Below, in pieces: positions 1 through 11,345 of a DNA stretch of 64,000 nucleotides. The position numbers and the translations under genes are program-made. The stretch covers positions 569,289 to 633,288 of the forward strand of contig NW_004624881.1 of the NCBI RefSeq assembly GCF_000247695.1, given 5' to 3'. Under the pieces are notes generated by a model. That model had not been told where the DNA came from and did not search any database. It was given only the letters and a program-made list of their open reading frames with translations. The stretch's first letter is position 1. Each line of letters starts with the position of its first letter. Source of the stretch: Heterocephalus glaber. Taxonomy: Eukaryota > Chordata > Mammalia > Rodentia > Bathyergidae.

Positions 1-169
1 TACTTCACTCCAGGCTCTCCTTGATTTGAGGATTTGTGTTTAGAAGTCTGCTGTGATTCTGAAGGACTTTCCTTTGTAGGTGATTTGTTTCTTTTCTCTG
101 ACTGCCTGTAGGATTTTGTTCTTCTGTTAGGTTTCTGGAATATTGATTATTATATGTCTAGGTGTAGAT

Positions 170-1053
170 TATTTTTGATCATGGCTAGTTGGAGTTCTAT
201 ATGCCTCACTTATCTGTATTTCCAATTCTCCACGTCTGTCTGGGAAGTTTCCTATTATTACTTCTGTGAACAGTGTTTTTTATATCAATTGTACTTTCTC
301 CTGTGTTTTTGTGGACGCCTATCAGTCTTATGTTGTTCTTCTTTGCATCATCTAGCAGTTGCTGGATTGATTTCTTGTGATCCCTTACTATTTTTAAGAA
401 ATCTCTTCTTTCATGGTCCTTCACTGAAATCTTGTCTTCTATATCTGATATTCTATCTTCAGATTCCCTTAATCTGTTCTATATGCTTTCAATGGAGTTT
501 TTAATTTCCTGAATATCTGTTTGTATCTGTTTCTAGGTTTCCATTTTTTTTCTTATGCTGGACATTCATGGCTTCCAGCATATTTCTGAGGTCATCGTTT
601 TTATCTGTTTCTGTTCTATAGCCTCTAATCATGTTTTTCACTCTGTTCACCATCTCTGTAGTTATCTGGGAGATTATTTCTATTTTGAATTTTTCTAGAA
701 CCTCATTCATCTGTTTTGTTACTTGCTGTGCTACCAGTTCAGGGTGTCCAGTCGGTTATCAGACTTTTCCATCTCCTTTCCCCCAGAATTTACCTTTTGT
801 GGGGTGGAAGTCACCTTACTTAAATATCTTGTCTTGTTTGTTTTTGGTACTGCCCTCAGTTTCATTCCTGGGTTAATATTTTGAAGTTGCTTATTGTAAG
901 TAGCTTCGTTGATATATTTAGAGCCCTTATTGAATGATTTCTTCTCAGATGTGTCTTCCAGATATAGCTAGCCTTTAGGTTTTGATTCTCTAATGGCACT
1001 GAGGCTATCTCATTTTCATTATACCAGGAAGGACAACTAATTAGATCAATCAC
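170..1053 (-). pseudogene. L1 ORF1 remnant (RNA-binding coiled-coil protein)
   Basis: On the minus strand a start near 1053 opens a 63-codon frame beginning MIDLIS. The same N-terminus is seen at 34733 in the second L1. Downstream frames at 501-710 and 206-424 carry charged, heptad-like sequence with MNEVLEKF and EMVNRVKNMIRGYRTE. ORF1 protein of L1 normally trimerises through a coiled coil and binds L1 RNA. Here the frame is interrupted at least twice, so it is a pseudogene. The coiled-coil part has a single copy of a block that is doubled in the second L1. Confidence 0.65.
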
Positions 1054-1384
1054 AGTACCTTAGCCCAAGTGATACAATTAGCAACACAATAGCATCCAGT
1101 ACCTCTTAGAAAATGACAATTGGTGGTAGTTATTAATCTATCACATTTAACTGTGAATTAAATCAAAATTAAGGACCAATCCAATGTTGTTTATAGTGAA
1201 TAAACTGTTTAATATGGCAAATTTACCCTTCAGAATGGGGAGATAGAAGGAATTGGGAAGGGAGTGATAGGTAGGTAGAAGGATAGGGGAAAGTTAGCAG
1301 TGTGGCCAGAGGACAAAGAGAGAAGAAAAGAGAAGAAAAGAATAATAAAGAAGAGAAATGAATTAGAGCCAGAATAGGAACAGA

Positions 1385-1480
1385 AACAGTGATGAAGAAC
1401 AATGTTAGACGGAAAGAGAGGGAGGGAGGGAGAGGGAGGGAGGGAGGGAGAGAGAGAGAGAGAGGAGAGAAAAATTAAAA
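1385..1480. repeat. Purine tract with repeated GGG runs
   Basis: The plus strand carries a long GA-only tract with at least six GGG runs separated by single A or AGA, followed by a (GA)n stretch. It lies in the spacer between the L1 5' leader and ORF1, so it is pyrimidine-rich in the sense of the L1. The equivalent place in the other L1 (35090-35165) is purine-rich but lacks the GGG runs. The run spacing is compatible with a G-quadruplex on the plus strand, which is an inference from composition. Confidence 0.7.
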
Positions 1481-1589
1481 ACTTTAAAAAGAGTAGATAG
1501 AGAAGGAAAAAATTTAAAAATAAAATAAAAAATTTTAAAAACCCCAAATAGTGGTAATTTTGAAAATAAATAAAAGATCAAAGTGATGG

Positions 1590-2290
1590 GCCTCCTTCAG
1601 GGTATGTCTCTGCTGTCACAATAAACAACGTGACCAGCAGAGTGCAGATATAAGTCAATGAGTCTCAGTAAGCCAGTCACAGACCCATGAGATTCAGGCA
1701 GATTTCTGACTGCAAGTCTCAAGTTGAACTCCTTGTCATCCTGCAGGGTTGAACTGTAGAAGGTTCTATAGGAGGTTCCAGCTGACTTTTCCCTGAAGAT
1801 AGTCCAGGTTCTGATGGGAGGTGATGATACTTCTAAGTTTCCAAGTATGGTGATCTGGTGTGCCTTTGCTGCAGAGATTCTCTTCACTTTTCCAGTGGGC
1901 TTCAGTTATCATCAGGGAGCCTGAGAGAGGCCCTCTTTCTCTTGTTCACTTCTGCAGTTCAGGACAATGGCCTTTATGTCCCCCCTGAGCCTCTGTAGTG
2001 TGGAACCAGGTAGCCGCACAGTAATGAGGTCAGAGGTGGGGGTAGGGGTTGGGGGGCAGCTGGCACTGTTGTTCTAGGCTCCCTCGCAACTCCTCGGGTG
2101 GCTGGTGGGCATGCCCGGGGGTCCTTACAAGCCCTTGGTCACAAGTGGGCATAGCCAGCAGGGGAGAGCTGGGCTCAGTCAGTCCTGGGGTCTCTGCTCC
2201 CCACACAGCTCTATGTGCGGCTCCACAGGTGTCTCCTTCAGACTTTATAAGTTGCTGGGCTCTGTATGCTACTCTTTTGTTGAGAATTTT
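1590..2290 (-). promoter_or_regulatory. Probable L1 5' UTR / internal promoter region
   Basis: Position upstream of ORF1 and the change to GC-rich, CpG-containing sequence are what is expected of an L1 5' UTR, which normally holds an internal RNA polymerase II promoter. 1590-2030 matches 35240-35665 of the second copy. 2040-2290 is GC-rich and has no counterpart there. No promoter element was identified by motif, so activity is unproven. Confidence 0.45.
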
Positions 2291-3060
2291 AAAAAGTATT
2301 AATGAGAAGTTGTGTTTACATTTTCTATTTTGTTCTGTTGATATTAGGTCTTCATATTTGGGTAATGTCTCACAACCTGAGAATATGTTTACTCTCCCCC
2401 ATGCTACAAAAATTTCATGTAGAACTGATATTATTTCTTCTTTAAATATTTAGTATAATTGGCTAGTGAAGTATTCTGGGGTTGGAGATATTTTTGGAAG
2501 GTTTTCAACTAAAAAGAATTGTATTATTTTTCATACGATTATTCAGGCATGCATTTAATCATGGTGAGTTTTGGGAGTTTATGTGTTTTGAGGAATTTTG
2601 TATTCACCTATAATTTATGCATGTTGTACAGTTATTTGTAGTAATTACTATTTATTCTTTTAATAACCGTGTGGTACAAATTTATATCCTTGCTTTACTG
2701 ATGTTGAGAATTTTTGTCTTTGTCTCTCTTTCTTGTTCAGTCTTACTCAATGTTTAGCAATTTTTGGTCAGTAGATTTTCTCTATTAGTTTTTATAGAAT
2801 TTCTCTGTTTCCTTATTAAAATATATTGATTTCTGGGGCTGAGTATTTAGTGGTTCTACCACCTGCCTCACAAGTGCAAGTCCACAGTTTGATACCTGGT
2901 AACAAAAAATAAATAAGTAAATAAAAATAAAATATACTAATTTCTGCTTTGTTATTTAATTCTACTTGCTTAAAGTTTCTGTTTATCTTATTTTCCCAGT
3001 TCCCTAATACATAGTGCTCTACCAGATTTCTTGAATAAAGAAACATGGCCGAGGTCAGGT
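2291..3060. other. AT-rich degenerate LINE-like DNA
   Basis: The sequence is T-rich on the plus strand and reads like a decayed minus-strand LINE, but I could not match any stretch with confidence. It carries one clear SINE insertion (separate entry). No coding region of convincing length is present. Confidence 0.35.
2835..2928 (+). mobile_element. ID-like tRNA-derived SINE
   Basis: A tRNA-like head (GGGGCTGAGTATTTAG, then a box-B-like GTTTGATACC) is followed by an A-rich tail. It is flanked by a 17-bp target-site duplication, 2818-2834 and 2929-2945, with two mismatches. This is the usual outcome of L1-driven SINE insertion. Confidence 0.8.
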
Positions 3061-3784
3061 GTTTACTGGCAGCCTGGCTGCATTGCCTGAGACTCGGGTC
3101 TGTGTTACACCACTAGGCAGAGCCATTCCTCTGAAACAGGAGCCTCAGGTTTGCAGGCCAACTCGGCTGGGTAAACCATGCTCCAGAGAGAGGCTTCCTC
3201 ACGTGTTTCAGAACTGAGAAATCCTTGGAAGCATGGAGCTGCTTCTTCATTACCACTTCGGTGGAAGTGCAGGGAGGCTGAGGGGTTTGTCTTTGTGCCC
3301 ACAGCTCATTACCACACTGCTGGGTAGGAGGAAGAGACCTGGGCCTGGGCCTGAAGAAGCAGCATGCACTGTTCTGGAGGTGGCAACTTCTGGATTTTCT
3401 CCCCAGAGATGTATATGACTTTGTTTCAATGTTTCATTCTCTTAGGGGAAAAAATGACTTCGACTTGATTTCCTTTAAATGTCAGTCTTTGACTTCCAGG
3501 GCATGGATCATGTAAATAATTTTAAAAGAAGTTCAGGGAACTCTGAAGAAGGTTTGCTTTGTTATTGCTAATGCTTGGTTCCTGTGAATGTTTTTAACCT
3601 TAGTGAAATTCTCTGATGCAAGAGTGATTTTAAACATTTTATTCATTCTCACCAGTAATGAATTGAGTAAAATTTTTTGTTGTTTAACTTGTTTTTTATT
3701 CTTCCAAGGAATTTGTGAGTGAAGAGGGTTGATAATCTGGACCCTACATGGCCCTAGGATTTGATGCAATTTTGATTCCTACAA
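3061..3784. other. Unassigned intergenic DNA
   Basis: Mixed composition with a modestly GC-rich part at 3060-3420. Only short frames are present, with no family motif and no recognised repeat. Confidence 0.4.
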
Positions 3785-5575
3785 AGAAGATGGGAGAGAG
3801 AGTTTGAAGAAAAAGGAAATCAAAGAGGATATCACAAAATGGAAAGATATTCCCTGTTCTGGAATAGGTAGAACCAATATAGTTAAAATGGCCATTCCTC
3901 CAAAATTATTATACAGATTTAATCCAACCCCAACCAAAATACCAACAGCATGCATCATAGAATTAGAGAAAACAATCCTAAAATTCATTTGGTACCAGAA
4001 GAGACCTAGAATAGCACAAACAATTCTGGGCAACAAAGCAAGGCAGGGAGGTATCACAATCCTCAATTTGAAACTATACTACAAAGCTACCATGAAAAAA
4101 ACAGCATGCTACTGGCAAAGAAACAGACCCAGGGACCAATGGAACAGAATATAAAATGTAGAAACAACTCCAAACATACTCAGCCACCTTATCTTTGACA
4201 AGGGACCAAACATCTTTACTGAAAGATAGGCTCTTTAATAAACGGTGCTGGGAAAATTGGCTTTCCACATACTGAAATTTAAGACTAACCCATATCTTTC
4301 ACTGTGTTTTAAACTAAAATCAAAGTGGATCAGAGATCTAAATATGAAAAGAGAAACACTAAATCTGCTGGAAGATAGAATAGGTAGAACTCTTGAAGAC
4401 ATAGGTATAAGCAAAGACTTCATGACCAAAACCCTGATCACAAGGAAATATAAATAATCAATAACTGGGATTACATCAAATCAAAAACCTTTTGTACAAC
4501 AATAGAAACCACCAGCAGAGAGATGAGACAACCCACAAAATAGTAAAAAAATTTTACCAGCTATTCCTCAAAGGACTAACATCTAGAATATATAAGAACT
4601 GAAAAAAAAAAATTCAAACCTCCCAAATTTAAAGACCCAATCTAAAAATGGGCATCTGAAATGAATAGACAATTCTTAGATGAAGTAGAAATAGCAAAGA
4701 AATATTTGAAAAAATGCTCTACATCACTGGTCATTCTTGAAATGCACATTAAAATAACATTGAGATTCCATCTCATTCCAGAAAAATGACCATCATCAAG
4801 AAATCAACCAATACCAAATGCTGGTAAGGCTGTGGGGAAAAGGAATGCTTCTCCATTGCTGATAGGCATATAAATTGGTAAAACCAATATGAAAATCAGT
4901 ATGGAAATTCCTCAAAAAACTAAAACTAGAGGTTCCACTTGACTCACCTGTTCCCCTTCTAGGTCTCTTCCCAAAAGAGTTAAAAGTATCATGCCACATT
5001 ATAATATGAACACCCATGTTTATAGCAGCACAATTTATAATTGCTAAATCTTGGAAACAGCCCATATGTCCATCAAAAGATTAATGGATAAAGAAAATGT
5101 GGTACTTATATATAATAGAGAAGTAGTCTGCCATAAAGAAGGATAAACTTGAGTCATTTTTAGGTAAATGAATGCATTGTCATTATTATTAAGTTTATGG
5201 GAGACCGTGAAATTAAGTGAAATAAGTTGGACACATGAGTTTAAGTGTCACATTGTTTCTCTTGTGTGAGAAACACAAAGGGGAAGTAAGGAATGTAAAA
5301 GGTAATTGAGGGTAGATATTGGGAAGCAGGAAGAACATGTTCAAGTGGAAGGGGATCAAGGGAGAGGAGAAGGGGTGGGAAGGGGAAGGAAAAAGAGTGG
5401 AAAGAAAACAATGGAAACAAAGCCTGTATAAATAAGGAAGGGATGAAGGATTGAAAAGTGGAGGGGAATGGGAAAAATAATTGAGATGTGATTTGTGCAG
5501 ATATAAATTCCCCATAATGAATATGATCATTGTGCATGGCAATTGTGTACAAATAAAAAATAAAGTAAAAAAGGA
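3785..5575 (+). mobile_element. L1 3' fragment (ORF2 C-terminus and 3' UTR)
   Basis: The plus strand encodes decayed ORF2 C-terminal sequence. The frame at 3804-4154 includes [13 protein letters not shown] and a later region with [19 protein letters not shown], both typical of L1 ORF2 downstream of the reverse transcriptase. It continues into the polypurine 3' UTR (5280-5480) and ends in an A-rich stretch near 5565. The copy is 5'-truncated and has frameshifts and stops. It is colinear with the L1 at 20467-21815 and with the reverse complement of 29440-31080. Confidence 0.9.
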
Positions 5576-5689
5576 GACATGGTGTGAGCACAGGCACAGA
5601 GCTCTGGGATCTATTCTGAGTCTGCAGAGGTTGGGGCTACTACTGCCTGTTCTACCACTGAAATGAGGAAATAATGAACTCATTTCATT

Positions 5690-5962
5690 AAAATGCTTAA
5701 AGTAGTGTTTAGAATAAGGAAGTGTTCATAAATTTTAGTTAACATACACACTTTAAATCATGAACTATTACCTCAAACTTGTTAGAATGGGTATAATTGA
5801 ATGATAAATTATACTAAGTGCTGCCAAGCATGTAGAGAAAAGGAAACATCCTATACTGTTAGTGAGAATGTAAATTAGTAAAATCATTTTGGAAAACAGG
5901 ATGAGTGCTTCCTCAACAAACTAAAACTAGGACTACCTTTTTGCCCAGCAATCCTACTACTG

Positions 5963-5994
<32 letters not shown>

Positions 5995-6270
5995 CTGTCA
6001 TGAATTGAGTATGTTGAAGGGGTATCTGCACTTCTATGTTTATTTCAACTTCATTCACAACAGCCAAGATATGGAAGCCATTGCTATATCCATCAACAAA
6101 TGAATGGATAAAGAAACAAAATCACATATACACAATTGAATAGTATACAGTCTGGTAGAAGAAGGGAATCCTGTCATTTGCAACAACATGGATGAACCTA
6201 GAGTGGGTTCTGCTTGGTGAAACAGTTCAGGTACACAAACACAAGTGGACTGATCTGTACACTGACTGTC
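5690..6270 (+). mobile_element. Older L1 3' fragment
   Basis: The order of phrases matches the end of L1 ORF2 and the start of its 3' UTR on the plus strand: a block ending AGTGAGAATGTAAATTAGTA, then a block ending CAATGAATGGATAAAGAAAC-like text, then a GGATGAACCTAGAG-like block. It is more diverged than the neighbouring L1 at 3785-5575, so probably older. A CA microsatellite interrupts it. Confidence 0.6.
5963..5995 (+). repeat. (CA)n microsatellite
   Basis: Near-perfect CA dinucleotide repeat with one CG interruption, inside an old L1 fragment. Confidence 0.95.
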
Positions 6271-7110
6271 ATGAGCAGCTCCACCATCTGGATGTCTGTG
6301 TGAATATCTCTATCAGATGGTGACTTCATTTCCTACGGATCACAGGGAAGATCGAGTTGTAGTTTTCTGAGGAAATGTTGCATAAAAGTGATTGTACTAA
6401 TTTATTCATTTCTCCATCCTTTTTTATTCTTTGTTTTTAAAGACTTAATGGCAAATCATAGTTTATTGACCATTTTTCCTTAAAATTTACTCTAAAAAGT
6501 ATAGCAAAAATCTTTGATTGTGTTGTAAAAATGAAATTTCAACTACTTCCAGGAAGTACTTGGTCTCTGTGGTGGTTAATTTCATGCCTACTCAGACAGC
6601 CCATGGTACCCAGGCAATTGGTCAAACACCAGTCTGGACATTGCTGTGAAGGCATATTTTGGATGAGATTGACACTTAGATCAGAAGACTCAGTTATGTT
6701 TTGTTGTATCTGTGGTGCTGAGAATGGGACCCTGGGCCATGCACATGCTAGGCAACCACTCACCACTGAGCATCACCCAAGCCAGAGCACAGGACTTTGA
6801 GGGAAGTGGAGTATGGTCTAAAGAGTGCATGATGCCTCCCAGTCAGTGTCGGTCTTAGGAGAAACAGACAGCAACCCCCAGGGAGGGGTTTCTGTGGCCC
6901 ACTTTTCACTCAGCTGCTGCCTCTCCTCCTCCCTGGTCCTCAACCTGCCCTGTGGGTTTCAGACTTGCCAGCCACAAACTGAGTGCGCTCTCTCTCTCCC
7001 TGTCTCTCTCTCTCTCCTTCTCTCTCTCCCTCCTATTTCAATTTCTATGAAGAACTCTAATAAAGTCTTAGTTATTAATTTCCAAAAAGGTCACAAATAA
7101 TTTGCTTGCT
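6271..7110. other. Unassigned DNA with a probable ancient interspersed repeat
   Basis: 6560-6690 has the phrases CTGTGGTGGTTAATTTCATG and GGATGAGATTGACACTTAGA in the order of a common ancient mammalian repeat that I cannot name with certainty. 6692-6770 looks like a decayed minus-strand tRNA-derived SINE. 6990-7035 is a CT-rich low-complexity stretch. No gene was seen. Confidence 0.35.
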
Positions 7111-7114
7111 TACA

Positions 7115-7200
7115 TCAGTTGATTGGTTGCAGTGCTGGGAATTGAACCCAGGTCCTTCTGAGTGCAGGGTGAGAGCTCTGCCACTGAACCATGCTCCCTG
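7115..7200 (-). mobile_element. Probable tRNA-derived SINE, decayed
   Basis: The plus strand contains CTGGGAATTGAACCCAGGTC, which is a reverse-oriented box B region, then CTCTGCCACTGAACCATGCT, which is a reverse-oriented box A region. No clear target-site duplication was found. Confidence 0.55.
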
Positions 7201-7493
7201 TCCTGTATTTGTCTTTTTTTAATGAATCAAACTCTTCAGGTTATGTAGCTTTCATACTTCTTTCCTCAAAGAGGTTGATCTATCCTTATATGTTCAGTTC
7301 AGATTTTGTCATTTGATTGGCTTTAAGAGGTATACACGAAATTTTTGTATTTTACTAAAAAGTCCTTATTTTCTACTCAATAAATTAAGACATTAAAACA
7401 AGACACAGAATTATGTGTCTAGTATAATAATTTATCTAGTTATACTCTAAACACATCCTCTAAGCTTTTAAAGAAAAATAAACCCTTAGCCCA

Positions 7494-8935
7494 GTCTTAG
7501 TCAGTTTCCAATCACTGGCACAAAATACCTGACACTCACAATTTAAAGAAAGAGAGGTTTGTTTGGGTTTGTGGTTTCAGTCCATGGTTGGCTGGCTCCA
7601 AGGAAGAAACAGCATCACAGAGGGTCATGGTAGAGGGAAAGCTGCTCATATCAAGGTGGCCAAGAAGCAAGACAGAGGAGAAGAGAATACTTCCAGGTCA
7701 TGCCTCCATTGACCCCTTTCTGACAAGGTGCACCTCTGAATGCTTTTGGGTGGGACATTTTAGATATGAACTGTAACATTCTATCCCAAAAGACTCTTGT
7801 CCATTTCATTATGCAAAATACACTTAGTACATCTCTAAAAGTTGCCAAAGTCTTAACAGTTCCAACATTGCTGAAAAGTTTAAGACAAAAGTCTTCTCAG
7901 AGACTCAAGGAAAACTCTTAGCTGTGAGGCATTGTAAAAATCAAGAAGAATGTTAAACACTTGTGACATTCAATGGCACGGGGTAAAAATTTCCATTCCA
8001 AAAGGGAGATAAAAAGGAATCAAAACAATGCAAGACTGAAACCCAGCAGGACAAACATTAAATCCTATAGCTTCATGTCCAGTACCTAGTGCAAAAGTAG
8101 TGAGATGTGAGCTTCAAAGGACTTGGGCAGCCCTGTCCCCGGGCCATTGCTGGTTGCAACCCTCATAGCCCATCTCTCGGGGCAACTACACTCACTCCTG
8201 ATGCTTTCCTTGGCAGAGTTTATTTTGGCTCATGATTTCAGCCCTTGGTTGGTGGCTTCAAGCCAGAGACAGCATGGCAGAGGGGCAGAGTAGAGGAAAA
8301 GCTGGTCACACACATCTTGAAGGCCAGAAAGCAGACAGTGAAGGGATGAGTGGGAAGAGAGATGTTCCCTTCCAAGTCATGCCCCCAGTGACCCATCTCC
8401 AACCAGGCTCCACCTCTAAATGTATTTAGCAGTGTCTTCATTTCTTTTCTCATTGGTGAGACAAAATACCCAAGATTAATGAGTTAAAAGAGGAAAGGTT
8501 TATTTTAGCTCATAGTTTGTTGAAGTTTCAGGCCATAGTCAGATGGATCCAAGGTAGGGTGGGATGAAAGAGGGGCATCAAAAAGGTGAAACAGTCCAGC
8601 AGGCGCGATGCAGCAAGCACCAAGTACCAAGCAGCAGCAGCAGGAGTGAGCCTGCCTCCCATCTTTCCCATTGTATCCCATCCAGGCTACAAGCCTGTTG
8701 GTTGATGTCACCTAAACCCAGGATGGGTCTTCCATTATTCACACCCAGAAATATGATACACCAATTTAGTTATCACACACACTTAATCCCATTTAATCCC
8801 ACACACACTAGATCCAGCCAGCTCTGAAAAGCCCCACCTATGAGTGCTTGGGGCTTTGGGAAACACCTAGATATAAGGCATAACAGGGACATTTTGATCT
8901 AAACTGTAGCACAGACTTCCCATCCTAAAGGCTTT
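7494..8935 (-). mobile_element. MaLR-type LTR retrotransposon, LTRs plus internal part (minus)
   Basis: 7494-7790 and 8433-8935 both read as minus-strand LTR sequence of the mammalian MaLR kind: an ACAAAATACC start, a GGTTTATTTTAGCTCATAG block, a CATGGCAGAGG-type block and a CCCAGTGACC block. 8220-8420 is a third, partial LTR-like piece. Between them, 7800-8215 resembles the internal part of MaLR elements. The identification rests on remembered consensus text, so exact subfamily and boundaries are uncertain. No coding potential remains. Confidence 0.6.
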
Positions 8936-9194
8936 TGTGTTGATAATCTCCTCAAAATCCTTCACTATACACAACAGCAGTTTGTGCATGTGGTCCAGAG
9001 AGAATTTCAACCGAGATGTATGGTGATTTTATTCCACATAACTTCATCACCTTTAGTATTTATTGTCTCTTATTTGTATCATGCACTTACCTAGAAAATT
9101 TCTAATTTGATGATGATAATGGTAAGAGTGCTAATCTTGGTGATGATGATGACATTGTTGATAGGGATTAATAGTCTTTCTTCATATGTGGAGA

Positions 9195-9315
9195 CACATA
9201 CTCCTCATCATCATCATCTTCCTCCTCCGTTTCCTCCTTCTCCTTTCACTCTTCCTCATCTTTGCTCCTCTTCTTCCTCACTCTTCCCCTCCTCCTCCTC
9301 TTCTTTTTCTTTTTT
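9195..9315. repeat. TCC/TTC-rich low-complexity tract
   Basis: Polypyrimidine plus-strand tract made of TCATCA, TCCTCC and TTCTTC units. The apparent 74-codon frame across it is an artefact of composition. Confidence 0.85.
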
Positions 9316-10668
9316 ACTGGTTCAAATGTAATCACAGTTTTGGGTCTTAAATTAAGGAAACTATGGGCAATGGGAGTGAGAATGGGAGTGCGTCTGTTAT
9401 CACATGTTCAGAGAAAGGATTAAGCCACTTTTTCAGGGCCTAAGTGGAAGCTGAGGCAGTCCCATGGCAGTTCACACTATTGCAGGTAAAGGGTTATTTG
9501 AAAGTTAGTGAATTTGTGTGCACTGTGCTTGTCAGTTGTGCTTGGTCTTGCATGGACTTTGTAAAGCTTGTAGGTCATTTTGCCTTTGTCTATTTATAGT
9601 TTTGACATGTTTATTCTGGTGTCTGCCTCCTGTGGCAGTGGAGCCCCTCAATCTGTATGAGTTTATCCCCTTGAAGTCCTGGTGTTTCCATCCCTGTTGT
9701 AGCAGGGTGGCCCATACTGTAACTAACAGCCAGTCTGTGAAGAAAACTGGACATCTTTTCTGAGGAGACAAAAGACCTCAGAGAACAGATAACTTAGGCA
9801 ACAATCCCAAAACAATATCAGTATTGTAGTTTCATTACTACCTAGAAACTATACCCTTATCATATTAAAAATTTCATAGATGCAGGAACTTTCGAGGAAT
9901 ATCAGTTCTAGTGCATGGGTATTCACTCACTTATGTCCATGTGTAGCAGACTAGGCACACTTTCTAATATGTATTAGATTTTTCTAATGTGGTGGGTTTT
10001 AGGGTGCTATGTGCTGTGCTGTATACTTTCCCAAATCTCAGCACTTTACTTCTTGAAGAAGCCTTATGAGTCTGGTTTCAGCACCTGCTTTGCAGGTAGA
10101 GACAGAGGGCTGTGTGGAGGTAGAGTGGGGATGCTTGGTCATGAAGCAAGGGGCCAGGCCTGCAGCAAGCATGGCCTGTGCTGAGGACAAGGGTCAGTCT
10201 GCCAAGCTGCTTCTTCTGCCGTGGAAAGGAGAGCATGTTTAGCCCTGATGTGTGCCCCAGTAGGAGCCAGCTCTAGGTGAGCAGAAAGGGAGCTTCTGAC
10301 TTCACTTCAGTGGAGGAAAACATAGCAATACCCATAAAAAAAATCTAAGTTTGAAAAATAGAATAAAGGCAGATGTCGTGCTCTGTTACATTACAAGGTG
10401 AGTTTTATATCCAGAGTTGCTGCCAGTGTATTACACATGGACATGCGTGAGCAAAATTCCATGTGATAGAACTGATATTCCTCAGAAATTTGTGTGTCTG
10501 TTGATGAAATTGTGATTATGGCAGAGGTATAGTTTCTAGGTAGTAGTGAAATTACAAGTAGTGATATTGTTTTGGGGCTATCATGTAAGTATTTGGGAAA
10601 TATTGTATAACAGGCTGTGTCTCATCTTTTCTCTATTTCCCTGCCTCTCATGCTCTCCCTGTCTCTCA

Positions 10669-10731
10669 AACACACACACACAAACACACAAACACACACA
10701 CACACAAATACACACACACACACACACACAT
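10669..10731 (+). repeat. (CA)n microsatellite, interrupted
   Basis: CA repeat of about 60 bp with AAACACA and AAATACA interruptions. Confidence 0.95.
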
Positions 10732-11059
10732 GAGAAAGAATAGATTGAAAACCTAAGCCTGTGGTAGAAAACCATAAAACAACAGACTAAGAAATCTCAG
10801 GCACAGGACACTTTGTATTTCTATGCATAACTTCGAAAATGTAAAAGGCATGATCAAAATATAGAGCAAACATTTACATTAAAATTCATTACAGTAAATA
10901 CACATTGCCATGGACCTTTCAAACTCCCCCCTCAAACTGAAAACCCTTATCACTCTTTCTGGTTTCTGAAGCAGTCCTGGAAGTCCTCATTCTTTAATGT
11001 CTTTATCAGGTTTGGTCAAGAATACAATGACTGACAGAGCCGAGTGACAAGGCAGCTCC

Positions 11060-11345
11060 CAAATGCACCATGCTGTGTCCTCGTCCAACTTATTCACCAG
11101 ATCTGGCACTGTGTGGCTTCTGGTTCTTTCCCAAATTCAAAATGAGCATGAAAGCTAAATTTTTTGAATGGATTCAGAACATGGAGGCAGCTATGAAAGT
11201 GCAGAAAAGGATACAAAAGAGGACAACAACAGCTGCTTTGAAAGTGGCAGGAATGATGGGATGTGTGTTCAAGGCAAGGGGGAGGATTTTGAGGAGGATC
11301 AACAGCACTGCATCTTTTACTACAATAAATATTTAAGTATAAACA
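11060..11345 (+). pseudogene. Mariner-like transposase C-terminal relic
   Basis: In the frame of 11070-11336 the peptide YSPDLALCGFWFFPK matches the pattern around the last catalytic acidic residue in mariner-family DNA transposases (YSPDLAP-DFWLFPK-type). In another frame, 11220-11320, DNNSCFESGRNDGMCVQGKG and EDFEEDQQH match the conserved C-terminal end. The change of frame shows a frameshift. The rest of the transposase and any terminal inverted repeats were not found. It is a dead DNA transposon fragment; the family assignment is from remembered motifs. Confidence 0.7.

Larger units (their letters stand above)
1..2290 (-). mobile_element. L1 retrotransposon, ORF1 and 5' region (minus strand, cut by window edge)
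   Basis: The segment matches, base for base over long stretches, the 5' half of the larger L1 at 29440-35950 (for example 33780-35660). Read on the minus strand it runs from a GC-rich 5' leader (about 2290 down to 1590), through a purine/pyrimidine-skewed spacer, into an ORF1-like region whose left end leaves the window. The ORF1 part is broken into short frames, so this copy cannot make ORF1 protein. Past about 2040 the leader no longer resembles the other copy. Confidence in L1 identity is high; the exact right end is uncertain. Confidence 0.85.
8936..11059. other. Unassigned intergenic DNA with simple repeats
   Basis: Contains a GAT-rich stretch (9105-9165), a pyrimidine (TCC/TTC)-rich tract (9195-9315) and a CA microsatellite (separate entry). 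No frame has a family motif. A short MIR-like resemblance near 10020-10110 is too weak to call. Confidence 0.4.

Noticed and set aside
1230..1547. 105-codon minus-strand frame rich in Leu, Ser and Pro
   Set aside because: It is a translation of the purine tract in the L1 spacer, not a protein.
5213..5683. 156-codon minus-strand frame rich in Phe, Ser and Pro
   Set aside because: Antisense of the polypurine L1 3' UTR.
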